Part shown: positions 50,929 through 59,186 of the stretch, piece by piece | How positions within the stretch are numbered: the first letter of the stretch is position 1 | How the letters are laid out: the number at the start of each line of letters is the position of its first letter | NCBI GenBank assembly: GCA_937958015.1 | Contig: CALGOA010000046.1 | Location: 1 to 62,419, forward strand | DNA length: 62,419 bases | Direction: 5' to 3' | Source: an uncultured Acidimicrobiales bacterium | Lineage (GTDB): Bacteria; Actinomycetota; Acidimicrobiia; Acidimicrobiales; SZUA-35 | The notes under the pieces: generated by a model | Database searches by the model: none | What the model was told of the DNA's origin: nothing | The model's input: only the letters and a program-made list of their open reading frames with translations | Program-made: the position numbers and the translations under genes

Positions 50929-51533
50929 GTCCGCAGCTCTGCGGGATCTCGCTTCCTGACCCCTCCGACCCGTGGGCCCAAGCCGGGTTCGACGTACGAG
51001 ATGATCGGCTGCACATTGGATCACTAACCGTGGCGCTGGGCCGACCCATTCAGCGCGCCGCTTGGAACTTCGAACCGTCCGTTGCCGACACCATCGATGG
51101 GATTCCTTCGGATCAACCTGCGCCCGTCCAACCCGAGGCGGTTGTCGACCACCCGAACGGGGCGGTGGCCGTCGACCACATCGTGGTGATGACACCGGAT
51201 CTCGACCGAACAACCAACGCTCTGGCTGACACCGGAATCGAACTTCGTCGGTCACGCCCGATCGGTGACCGCGAACAACGATTCTTCTGGGCCGGCGACA
51301 CGATCATCGAGATGGTCGGCCCCACCGAACCCGAGGGCGATCGCCCGGCTTCGATATGGGGACTGGCATTGGTATCCGAGGACCTCGACGCCTCCAAGAA
51401 CACCTTGGGTGCGCTGCTCTCGGATCCCCGCGACGCCGTGCAACCGGGCCGACGCATCGCCGCAATTCGCACCAAGGAGTTGGGGATATCGGTCACGATC
51501 GCTCTCATGACTCCTCACGTCGCGGACGGTTGA
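50925..51533 (+). CDS. VOC/glyoxalase-like protein
   Basis: 202 residues from GTG 50925, coupled to the rhodanese gene (GTGA). The middle and C-terminal part has a VOC-type beta-alpha-beta-beta-beta pattern: AVDHIVVMTPDLDRTTNALADTGI (split here at about residue 85) and RRSRPIGDREQRFFWAGDTIIEMVGP. The N-terminal 80 residues look like a diverged half. Metal ligands are His (DHIVV) and Glu (IIEMVG). No known substrate. Confidence 0.65.
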   Translation: MSPQLCGISLPDPSDPWAQAGFDVRDDRLHIGSLTVALGRPIQRAAWNFEPSVADTIDGIPSDQPAPVQPEAVVDHPNGAVAVDHIVVMTPDLDRTTNALADTGIELRRSRPIGDREQRFFWAGDTIIEMVGPTEPEGDRPASIWGLALVSEDLDASKNTLGALLSDPRDAVQPGRRIAAIRTKELGISVTIALMTPHVADG

Positions 51534-51535
51534 CG

Positions 51536-51541
51536 TAGCGT
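51536..51541 (+). promoter_or_regulatory. TAGCGT -10 box before the DUF2071 gene
   Basis: TAGCGT is six bases before the ATG at 51548, implying a leaderless transcript. Confidence 0.5.
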
Positions 51542-51547
51542 CGGATC

Positions 51548-52306
51548 ATGGCCGAACCTGCCGTTTCGCCGGAACTAGAACCGATCACCCCGGAACCGCT
51601 CCGACCCATACGCCGACCGATCATGTTGCAGGGTTGGTACAACCTCACCTCGTTGCACTGGGCGTACCCGGTCGACGAGGTGCAGCGGATCCTGCCCGAC
51701 GGATACACCGTCGACACCTTCGATGACCAGGCATGGGTCGGGCTCATCCCATTCCACATGCGCCGCATTCGGCTGCCGGGACTGCCGGCGTTCGGACCAC
51801 TTTCGACCTTTCCCGAGACCAATATCCGGACCTACATCATCGCACCCGACGGACGGCGAGCGGTCTGGTTCTGCAGCCTCGACATCACCCGGATGATTCC
51901 CACCATCGTTGCCCGAGTCGCCTACCAACTCCCCTACTGCTGGGCTCGAATGTCGATCGACGACGACGGCTCAATCGTCACCTACCGAAGTGAACGACGC
52001 TGGCCCCGTTCCACCGCAGGTGCTTCGAGCGAGGTCTCGATCCGTAGGGGCGAACCGATCGCACCGGAGGACGTGTCGGACCTCGAACACTTTCTGAGCG
52101 CCCGATGGGCACTTGGCACAACACTCGGAAAACGGCTGATGTGGGCCGACGTTGATCATCCCCGCTGGCCGCTGCAGCGAGCCGAGGTGTTGGCGTGGGA
52201 CGAGTCGCTGATGGCCGCAGCCGGGCTCAGTGCACCGGAGGGTCAGCCAATCGCTCTGCACTCACCGGGCGTAGAGGTCCGCATCGCCCTCCCCCACCCC
52301 CTCTAA
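51548..52306 (+). CDS. DUF2071/YqjF-family protein
   Basis: 252 residues. The YqjF pattern is visible: RPIMLQGWYNLTSLHWAYPV (residues about 20-38), then PDGYTVDTFDDQAWVGLIPF and MRRIRLPGLPAFGPLSTFPETNIRTYI, followed by the second half with VWFCSLDITRMI. The family's function is not established. No signal peptide. Confidence 0.85.
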   Translation: MAEPAVSPELEPITPEPLRPIRRPIMLQGWYNLTSLHWAYPVDEVQRILPDGYTVDTFDDQAWVGLIPFHMRRIRLPGLPAFGPLSTFPETNIRTYIIAPDGRRAVWFCSLDITRMIPTIVARVAYQLPYCWARMSIDDDGSIVTYRSERRWPRSTAGASSEVSIRRGEPIAPEDVSDLEHFLSARWALGTTLGKRLMWADVDHPRWPLQRAEVLAWDESLMAAAGLSAPEGQPIALHSPGVEVRIALPHPL

Positions 52307-52453
52307 CCCTCCCAAAAATCGTCCCACCAGCACAATCAGTGTGACGGCCCGACGCCAGAACGCCGAAATGTGCTCCCCCAACACCAGAACCGGTTCACCC
52401 CGGCGCAACAAGGTCGTAATGAGCGCTTTCACCCAGCTTTCAGCTGGACGTCC

Positions 52454-52459
52454 TACAGT
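52454..52459 (+). promoter_or_regulatory. TACAGT -10 box before the YceI gene
   Basis: TACAGT is seven bases before ATG 52467, a leaderless-style spacing that supports this start over the longer open frame from 52341. Confidence 0.5.
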
Positions 52460-52466
52460 CGCCGCT

Positions 52467-53186
52467 ATGTCACGCAAAGTTCTTATTGGCGGCCTCGCAG
52501 CTCTCGTGGTCATCGTCGTTGGCGTATTTGCGCTCTTCACCTTCCGAGACTCGGGTCCGGACGAACTCGTTCTCGGCGAACGGGCCACCACAACAACCGT
52601 CGAAACGGCCAGCGGAGATGGTGACGAAACCACCACGACCGAAGCCCCCGCACCGGATGCCGGAGTTGAGGGCACGTGGACCGTGAGTGCCGAGTCCGTC
52701 GCCGGCTATCGCGTTGTGGAGGACTTTGTCGGTGGCATCTCCGACTTCGAGGCCGTGGGCCGTACATCCGACATCGACGGCTCACTGACGATCGAGGGTT
52801 CGATGGTCACCGCCGCCAACTTCAGTGTCGACGTCGCCAGCATCACCTCCGATGACAGCCGTCGCGACGGTCAGTTCGCCGGCCGGATCATGAACGCCGA
52901 CGAATTCCCCACTGCCGATTTCGTACTGACCCAGCCCATCGACCTCGGCTCGATCCCTGAAGAGGGCGTCGAGATCACCGCAGAAGCCGTCGGCGAGTTG
53001 ACCCTGCGCGGCGTCACCAACGAGGTCAGCTTCCCGCTGACCGCACGACTGGCCAACGGACAGATCGAGACCCTTGGTTCGGTTCCGGTGTTGTTCGCCG
53101 ACTACGGCATCGACAACCCCTCCTTCGCTGCGATTTCTGTCCGCGACGAAGGTGTTGTGGAATTCAGCCTGATCTTCGATCGGTAA
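52467..53186 (+). CDS. YceI-family periplasmic lipocalin-like protein
   Basis: 239 residues from ATG 52467. An N-terminal membrane anchor (VLIGGLAALVVIVVGVFALF, about 5-24), a Thr/Ala/Glu-rich linker to about residue 70, then a YceI beta-barrel (GTWTVSAESVAGYRVVEDF through VVEFSLIFDR). YceI proteins bind isoprenoids such as quinones in a hydrophobic tunnel. SSIDGSLTIEGSM-type strands and DDSRRDGQFAGRIMNADEFPTADF match the family. Extracytoplasmic, anchored. Confidence 0.9.
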   Translation: MSRKVLIGGLAALVVIVVGVFALFTFRDSGPDELVLGERATTTTVETASGDGDETTTTEAPAPDAGVEGTWTVSAESVAGYRVVEDFVGGISDFEAVGRTSDIDGSLTIEGSMVTAANFSVDVASITSDDSRRDGQFAGRIMNADEFPTADFVLTQPIDLGSIPEEGVEITAEAVGELTLRGVTNEVSFPLTARLANGQIETLGSVPVLFADYGIDNPSFAAISVRDEGVVEFSLIFDR

Positions 53187-53255
53187 CCGGCCACCGCCGA
53201 CTCGCCTCGATCCACCAAACTGGAGCGGAGCGGCCCACATGACAGACTGCACGGT

Positions 53256-54593
53256 GTGAGCCAAGCATTTTCCGTCCGTGGGTGCATCATGCAAACCCCC
53301 GACCGCGACCGGTTGGAGATCATCGACGACGCGGTCGTTCGGGTCGGGGATGACGGTCTGATCATGTCGGTAGGCATCGAACCGGGGGCGCCCGTCGACC
53401 TCGACCTGGGCACCAGCGGCATTCTGATGCCGGGCCTGGTCGACACGCACATCCACGCACCCCAGTGGCCCCAGGTTGGCACAGGGCTCGACCTTCCCTT
53501 GGAGGACTGGCTCTTCCAGTACACGTTGCCGCTTGAGGCGAGGTACAGCGATCATCGTTGGGCCGCAGAGGTCTGGGACGACCTTGTGCCTTCGTTGCTC
53601 GCCAGCGGCACGACCACCGCCGTGTACTACTCGTCCATCGATCTGCAGGCGAGCAGTCTGCTGGCCCGGGCATGCGCCGACCATGGCCAACGGGCGTTCG
53701 TGGGCCGGGTCGCAATGGATCATCCCGAAGGTGCACCGGAGTGGTATCGAGACGCGGGTGCCGCTGACTCGGTGCGACTCAGCCACGAATCGATCACCCA
53801 GATACAGGCCATCGGTTCCAGCCTCGTTCGGCCGCTCATCACACCCCGGTTCGCGCCCTCGTGCACGGACGCTGCCTTGGAAGGACTGGCCGAATTGGCC
53901 ACGGCGACCGGGGTTCGAATCCAAACCCACTGCAGCGAATCCGACTGGGAGCATGGGTATGCGTTCGATCGTTTCGGTGTGTCGGACACCGTTGCGCTCG
54001 AACGCTTCGGACTGGTCCGATCCGGCACGGTCCTGGCCCACTGCGGGCACGTCGACGACGACGATCTCACCATCATGAGCCGCCGTGGAGCCGGTGTGGC
54101 GCACTGCCCGCTCTCCAACGCCTACTTCGGCGATGCAGTGTTCCCGGCGAAACGTGCCCTGAATGCAGGTGTGACCGTCGGGCTGGGAAGTGATCTCGCG
54201 GGAGGCTTCGGAACCGACCTGCTCGGCCAGTGCGGGGCGGCCGTCACCTCTTCGAGAATGCTGATGTCCGGTGTCGATCCTGCGACCGCCCGGGCGAACC
54301 GAGGTGTCGCTGACTCATCGATCGATGCGGTCACGGCCTTCTGGATGGCCACCCGGGGCGGAGCGACCATGCTGGACATCCCGGTCGGCCTGTTGGAACC
54401 CGGCCGCTCCTTCGACGCAATCGTCGTCGACGTGAACCCGGCAACCCGCCGACTCGACTCGTCGCTGCGGTGGTGGCCCGAGGTCGACAGTCCGGAGCGG
54501 CTGTTTGAGAAGATCGTTCGAACCGCTGCCAGCACCGACATCGAGCGGGTGTGGGTGGCGGGACGCCAGGTCAAGGGGACTCTCACCGACTAG
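53256..54593 (+). CDS. guaD: guanine deaminase
   Basis: 445-residue amidohydrolase that converts guanine to xanthine. Zinc-ligand motifs: DTHIHAPQWPQ (near residue 64), QTHCSES (near 225), LAHCGHV (near 263) and GLGSDLAGGFG (near 310). DTHIHAPQ and THCSES are typical for GuaD, and PQWPQVGTGLDLPLEDWL is its own N-terminal signature. GTG 53256 start. Takes part in purine salvage or catabolism; no other purine genes nearby. Confidence 0.9.
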   Translation: MSQAFSVRGCIMQTPDRDRLEIIDDAVVRVGDDGLIMSVGIEPGAPVDLDLGTSGILMPGLVDTHIHAPQWPQVGTGLDLPLEDWLFQYTLPLEARYSDHRWAAEVWDDLVPSLLASGTTTAVYYSSIDLQASSLLARACADHGQRAFVGRVAMDHPEGAPEWYRDAGAADSVRLSHESITQIQAIGSSLVRPLITPRFAPSCTDAALEGLAELATATGVRIQTHCSESDWEHGYAFDRFGVSDTVALERFGLVRSGTVLAHCGHVDDDDLTIMSRRGAGVAHCPLSNAYFGDAVFPAKRALNAGVTVGLGSDLAGGFGTDLLGQCGAAVTSSRMLMSGVDPATARANRGVADSSIDAVTAFWMATRGGATMLDIPVGLLEPGRSFDAIVVDVNPATRRLDSSLRWWPEVDSPERLFEKIVRTAASTDIERVWVAGRQVKGTLTD

Positions 54594-54617
54594 AGCGGTG
54601 CTGCCGGCCGGTGTCTA

Positions 54618-55364
54618 CTAGGCGACGGGGACCGCGTAGGCCACGATGTTGTCCTGATAGCTGGCCTGGGAGGGCTGGAACTGCCCGCCACAACTGATCA
54701 GTGTGATCACCGGATCACCACTACGAGCGAAGACCCGCTCGAACGGCAGCTCGTCCTTGTCGTACTGGGCCCGTTCCACGATCTGGTACGTCGAGGCGGT
54801 CCCGTCGTCGAACCGGACAGTGAACCGATCACCGTTCTCGGAGTCGGCCAGGTACCGGAAGACTCCCTGTTCCCCGTCGAAGGCGATGTGGGCGGCAAGA
54901 ACTGCCGACCCGACCTCGCCGGGGCTGGCGCCGTAGGAATACCAGCCAACCCTGTCACCACCGGGGATTTCCATCTCGCCGTTGGGGATCACGCCAACCG
55001 GGTCGATGGGAGCATCGGTCACGCCGATCGCTTCGAAGTCCATCGACACCGGTTGACGGCTCGCACGCTCCTCCGGCACTCCCCCAGCCGGTGGAAGCGC
55101 CACGATCTGATCGGCCAGCGGCGACAGGGCACCCGCTTCCGGCGGCGGTGCACTCGGTGCCGCAGGCAGGGCCTGATCGCCGTCGGTGACCGAGTCACCG
55201 GCGGCGTCGGGGATGATCTCTGAAACAATGGGCGCTCCATCCAGGGACGCCTCGGCGGTAGCGGCCGAGGCATCCGAGGAACCGAACGACCCAGGCGCTT
55301 GACCCCCGCCGCAGGCACCGAGGAGCAGCGCTGCGGGGAGGAGTAGGGCGGGGATCAAACGCAT
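54618..55364 (-). CDS. class F sortase, lipoprotein-type N terminus
   Basis: 248 residues. An N-terminal lipobox signal (LLLGACGGG, Cys near 18), a low-complexity linker to about residue 95, then the sortase barrel. His159 is in VLAAHIAF and Cys225 in VITLISCGG, 66 residues apart as in the other sortase here. Twelve residues after the Cys the YRDN motif reads YQDN, and no arginine lies between Cys and the C terminus. Overlaps the DUF4397 gene by ten bases, its likely substrate. A lipid-anchored sortase is unusual; most use an N-terminal membrane segment. Confidence 0.83.
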   Translation of the reverse strand: MRLIPALLLPAALLLGACGGGQAPGSFGSSDASAATAEASLDGAPIVSEIIPDAAGDSVTDGDQALPAAPSAPPPEAGALSPLADQIVALPPAGGVPEERASRQPVSMDFEAIGVTDAPIDPVGVIPNGEMEIPGGDRVGWYSYGASPGEVGSAVLAAHIAFDGEQGVFRYLADSENGDRFTVRFDDGTASTYQIVERAQYDKDELPFERVFARSGDPVITLISCGGQFQPSQASYQDNIVAYAVPVA

Positions 55365-56173
55365 GTGATTAGGCCTCGACCGTGGCGAGACGACGGGCGA
55401 ACGACACCGACCATGCCAAGTCCGGCGAGAGCGACGATCGAATACAGGGCCAGGTTGGAACCGGTCTCGATCGGCGAGTTGCCGGTGTTGACCCGGGTCG
55501 GGGTGCTGTGAAGGCCGGTGATCGACTCGGTCAGGACGGTGAGGCTGTCGTCATCGAGTGAACCGACGGCATAGACGATGAGAGCTTCGCCTTCGTTGAT
55601 GGGAAGGTCGGCTGGGCCGATCACGACGGGGGCATCTTCACCGGCGGGCACAACCTCGGCGGTGATGGTTCCGGCGGGCAGGTCAGCTGAACCCTGACTG
55701 CCGTTGGGCACGTTGGCAAAGGCGACCGCGCCGTTGGCCAGGATGTCAACACGAGGTGCGGCAGCGGTGTGACGAACGATCAGTCGACCATTGCCGGCAT
55801 CCACGGCGGAGTCGTCGTTGTCGAAGACGCTAAGCGTAGGTGCACCGTCGGCATCGAGGTGGGCGAGGATCGTGGTGTTGCCATCGGTCGGCAGGGTGAC
55901 ATCGCCGGCGTCGATCGCCACGGTGTCGGTACCGGCCACCTTGACCTGAAGGTCTTCGAGGGTGGCGCCGGCAAGAGCGGAGAGATCCTGAGTGTCAGAG
56001 AAGGAGAAGTCGGTGAAGACTGCTTCGCCGCCGGCTTCAACGTCGACATCGACGCCGGGGATGCCGTGAATCAGGTGAATGCGGGCGTCGTCCTGAGCCG
56101 ACGCTGTGGCGGGAAGCGCCGTGATCGTGAGAGCGGCAACGAGTGCTGCCATGAGTAGTCGAATCGAACGCAT
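55355..56173 (-). CDS. DUF4397 surface protein with LPxTG-like tail, sortase substrate candidate
   Basis: 272 residues. A cleavable signal peptide (MRSIRLLMAALVAALTITAL, cleavage near ATASA), then two beta-rich DUF4397 domains (IHLIHGIPGVDVDV near residue 31; RLIVRHTAAAPRVDILA near 130), a family seen on exported and wall-bound proteins. The C terminus has SPIETG, a hydrophobic stretch (LALYSIVALAGLGMVGVV) and a basic tail (RPSSRHGRG), which fits a sorting signal. Adjacent, and overlapping by ten bases, a sortase gene. Confidence 0.83.
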   Translation of the reverse strand: MRSIRLLMAALVAALTITALPATASAQDDARIHLIHGIPGVDVDVEAGGEAVFTDFSFSDTQDLSALAGATLEDLQVKVAGTDTVAIDAGDVTLPTDGNTTILAHLDADGAPTLSVFDNDDSAVDAGNGRLIVRHTAAAPRVDILANGAVAFANVPNGSQGSADLPAGTITAEVVPAGEDAPVVIGPADLPINEGEALIVYAVGSLDDDSLTVLTESITGLHSTPTRVNTGNSPIETGSNLALYSIVALAGLGMVGVVRPSSRHGRGLITCV

Positions 56174-56445
56174 TTGAGATGCTCCTGTTGGTAGGGGATT
56201 TGGCGGCCCCTACGACCGCTTCGCTGGTGCGGATGCATCGTTCAAGGGGTGACCCCGGTTGGGGATGCGGTCGATCAGGAACCCACGCATTTCGCAAACG
56301 AGATGTCAACGTCTCTTGCGACGTCGCATCGGTCGCGCCGTGACCGGCCCGATTCTCAACGACGGCAGCGTTCCCCCGCCCGGCCTCGGTTCAGCGACAA
56401 CGGGTTGAGACACCGATGGACGGCGGTCCGTGCAATAGTCGAGTG

Positions 56446-57147
56446 ATGACGATCGTTCCGCCGTTCCCAACCATCCCGGGTAGCTCGGTCGCATGGATCG
56501 ATGAACAGCAGATGATCGAGGTCGATCGGGTGATGATCGACGACCTTGGGATCGTTCTGCTTCAGATGATGGAGAACGCCGGACGCAATCTCGCCCGGGT
56601 GGTCCTGGATACCTATCGACCACAAACCGTCGCTGTGGCAGCCGGTTCGGGCGGAAACGGAGGCGGCGGCATGGTGGCAGCACGGCATCTGGCCAACGCT
56701 GGGGTCTCGGTCTCGGTCACAACGTCCAGGGCGACGGAGGATTTGACGGGCGTACCCGCAATTCAGCTCGAGATCCTCCGGAAGATGAACGTTCCGCACC
56801 CGGCTGAACTGGAGGCCGCCGACGTGACGATCGATGCGGTGATCGGGTACTCGCTCCGGGGCGCTCCCACCGGGCGTTCGGCGGAGCTCATCACCGCCAT
56901 GGCCAGCCGCTCAGCGGTCGTCGCGCTGGACACACCGAGCGGCCTCAACGTCAGCACCGGGGGCACACCGGGGGTTGCCACCTCGGCGGCGGTCACGATG
57001 ACATTGGCTCTACCGAAGACCGGCCTGGCCGATCACCCGGCCGTGGGACACCTACTGCTGGCGGACATCTCGGTGCCCCGCACGGTCACCGATGCCCTTG
57101 GCGGAGCCCCGGACTTCTCGGCGTCCTCAGTGGTGAGGGTGATCTGA
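56446..57147 (+). CDS. nnrE: NAD(P)H-hydrate epimerase, stand-alone
   Basis: 233 residues from ATG 56446. The YjeF N-terminal domain signature is MENAGRNLARVV (near residue 41) with AAGSGGNGGGGMVAARHLA (near 65), VDAVIGYSLRGAPTG (near 125) and ALDTPSGLNVSTG (near 160). It epimerises damaged (R)-NAD(P)HX to the (S) form. The kinase-type YjeF C-terminal half (NnrD) is not fused here; its gene must lie elsewhere. Convergent with the Fur gene, overlapping by 21 bases. Confidence 0.88.
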   Translation: MTIVPPFPTIPGSSVAWIDEQQMIEVDRVMIDDLGIVLLQMMENAGRNLARVVLDTYRPQTVAVAAGSGGNGGGGMVAARHLANAGVSVSVTTSRATEDLTGVPAIQLEILRKMNVPHPAELEAADVTIDAVIGYSLRGAPTGRSAELITAMASRSAVVALDTPSGLNVSTGGTPGVATSAAVTMTLALPKTGLADHPAVGHLLLADISVPRTVTDALGGAPDFSASSVVRVI

Positions 57148-57579
57148 CCCGGTCACGCCGACACAGTTCGGGCACAGTCCGGTGACGGTGAGCTCCACCC
57201 GTTCGGGCACGAAACCGTGTTCCTTACCCTGCAGGTGATCCATGATCTGACGAACCAGCGTTCCTCGGTGATGGTCCACGGTGCCGCAGTTGCGGCACAC
57301 CAGATGGAAGTGTTCGTCGGGATGGCCGACCTCCCAATACGCCGTCCGGTCGGGACCCAAGTGCGATTGGCGAACCTCGCCGATCTCCTCGAACAGCGCC
57401 AGCGAGCGATAGACCGACGCCAGGTTGATCGACGGGTCCATCACGGCCACACGTTTGGCCACCGACTCCGCGGTCAGGTGTTCATCGGTCCCCGCCAGCG
57501 TCTCCCACACCGCTACCCGGGCGTCGGTGACCCGCTGGCCGTGGCGACGGAGAACATCGGCTGCGGTCTCCTCGGGCAC
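57127..57579 (-). CDS. Fur-family metal-responsive regulator
   Basis: 150 residues from GTG 57579 (GTG 57597 is possible). Winged helix: RHGQRVTDARVAVWETL (near 13) and LTAESVAKRVA (near 35), NLASVYRSLALFEEIGEV (near 52). Metal-binding signature HFHLVCRNCGTVDHH (near 88-102) and a C-terminal CPNC pair (near 136-139). This can be Fur, Zur or PerR; residues do not discriminate cleanly. Follows the SulP gene by about 68 bases on the same strand, and convergent with nnrE. Confidence 0.85.
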   Translation of the reverse strand: MPEETAADVLRRHGQRVTDARVAVWETLAGTDEHLTAESVAKRVAVMDPSINLASVYRSLALFEEIGEVRQSHLGPDRTAYWEVGHPDEHFHLVCRNCGTVDHHRGTLVRQIMDHLQGKEHGFVPERVELTVTGLCPNCVGVTGSDHPHH

Positions 57580-57647
57580 GTTGTGAGGGTAGACCACCGC
57601 CAGGGTCGAATCCGACGGTCCCGCGCCGGGAGCACGTGAGTCGCGCC

Positions 57648-59147
57648 CTATTTCAGGTGGACCGACACCGACCGTTGAGCGGCCCGGTTCACCCGGACGG
57701 TTTCGAACTCGATGTCCTTGGAACGCAGGTCCTCGCGCAGCCGGGCGATCGCCGCCCCGCCGGTGTAGTCCAGACGACCGACTCCGCTCAGGTCGAGAAT
57801 GACCCGGGAGATTTCTTCGTACTTGGCCAGCTCGGACCGAATCAGTTCGTCGACCAGCGGCACCGTGGCAAACCACATCACACCCTGTGGCGAGACGACC
57901 AGGGTGTCGTCTTCGCGCTCGGATGCGACCGTGACGGTGAGTTCTCGATACAGATGAGCCACCAGCGAGAGCACGACGCCGGTTATCACACCCCATTGGA
58001 TCCGCGGCGCTGACGCGATGGTGGCGACGAACGTTCCGACCGCCACCCAGGCCTGCGCCTTCGACTCGCGGAACAGAACCCACATCGCTCTGAACTTCAC
58101 AAGCTTGATTACCGACAGCACCACGATGGTGCCCAGCACGGCCTTTGGCAGGTCGTTCAGTAGCGGGGTGATCGGTAGGGCGATCAGCACGGCCAGACCC
58201 GAGATGGCTCCGGCCCATTGGCTCGTCGCTCCAGCGTTCTTCGCAACGGCGCTGCGGGAGAAGGAACCGCCGACGGGAAAGGCTCCCGAGACCGCGGCCG
58301 CAACGTTGGCTACGCCCTGACTCAAGAGTTCCCGGTCGGCGTTCCACGGTTCGCGTTCCTGGGCTGCGAAGGTTCGGGCGATCGTGGCCGGTTCGGCGAA
58401 ACCGACCAGGGCGATAACGACAGCCGGAACGATCAGATCGGTAAATCGGTCCCAGGGAAAATCGAGCGAGAGCGAAAGGAACTCACCGTCGAGACTGTCG
58501 ACGGTGAAACCGTCGTATCCGATGACGGCGGAGATGGCCGTGGCGACGATCACGGCGACCAGGACACCGGGAAACAGCTTGTGCAGCTTCCGTCCGGCAA
58601 ACATGATCACGAATGTGAGCAGGGAGAACAGAATGGCCGACAACTTCCAGTCGGCCGGATGGGTTAGCTCGTCGAACGCACCTTCCAGCACTCCGGCCGT
58701 GCCGGTGTCGTAGTCGACCAGACGGGGCATCTGGGACAGGACGATGAGCAGGGCCGCACCGGTGGTGAAGCCGGTGAGCACGGGCTCGCTGAGGAGATAG
58801 GCGATCTGTCCGAACCGGACGAGCCCTAAAACGAGGCGGATGACGCCCACCATCAGCGCCAGCAATGCGGCCATCTCGATGTATTGCGGCGACCGTTCGT
58901 CGGCCAACGGCGAGAGCGCACCTACGACCAGGAGCGCCGTGAGCGCCACCGGGCCGGTCTGGAGGTACTTGGACGACATGAGCCCGGCGGCCAACAACGC
59001 CGGAAGGGCGACGGCGAAAAGCCCGTATCGGGCGGGTAACCCGGCCAGTTCGGCGTACGCCAGAGCCTGAGGAATGGCGATCAGCGCCACCGAGAAACCG
59101 GCGATGATGTCGCCGGTGCTCGGGGTGGTGAATCTCACGCGGTCCAT
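57648..59147 (-). CDS. SulP-family anion transporter with STAS domain
   Basis: 499 residues from ATG 59147. About 11 membrane segments begin at GFSVALIAIPQALAYAELAG (near 18), a SulP hallmark, with LQTGPVALTALLVVG near 64. The STAS domain spans about residues 405-499 (LDLSGVGRLDYTGGAAIARL). SulP proteins move sulfate, bicarbonate or other anions. It lies directly downstream of the molybdopterin oxidoreductase gene (35 bases), so a sulfate link is possible but not shown. Confidence 0.92.
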   Translation of the reverse strand: MDRVRFTTPSTGDIIAGFSVALIAIPQALAYAELAGLPARYGLFAVALPALLAAGLMSSKYLQTGPVALTALLVVGALSPLADERSPQYIEMAALLALMVGVIRLVLGLVRFGQIAYLLSEPVLTGFTTGAALLIVLSQMPRLVDYDTGTAGVLEGAFDELTHPADWKLSAILFSLLTFVIMFAGRKLHKLFPGVLVAVIVATAISAVIGYDGFTVDSLDGEFLSLSLDFPWDRFTDLIVPAVVIALVGFAEPATIARTFAAQEREPWNADRELLSQGVANVAAAVSGAFPVGGSFSRSAVAKNAGATSQWAGAISGLAVLIALPITPLLNDLPKAVLGTIVVLSVIKLVKFRAMWVLFRESKAQAWVAVGTFVATIASAPRIQWGVITGVVLSLVAHLYRELTVTVASEREDDTLVVSPQGVMWFATVPLVDELIRSELAKYEEISRVILDLSGVGRLDYTGGAAIARLREDLRSKDIEFETVRVNRAAQRSVSVHLK

Positions 59148-59157
59148 CGTAATGAAC

Positions 59158-59186
59158 GTAACGATGGGGCCTGTCCCCTTCGTTAC
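59158..59186. terminator. hairpin with GTAACGAA-type arms at the oxidoreductase 3' end
   Basis: GTAACGATGGGG (59158-59169) pairs with CCCCTTCGTTAC (59175-59186) with one mismatch around a five-base loop. It covers the stop codon of the molybdopterin gene and precedes the SulP start by ten bases. Its arms match the hairpin at 5757-5776. Confidence 0.6.
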
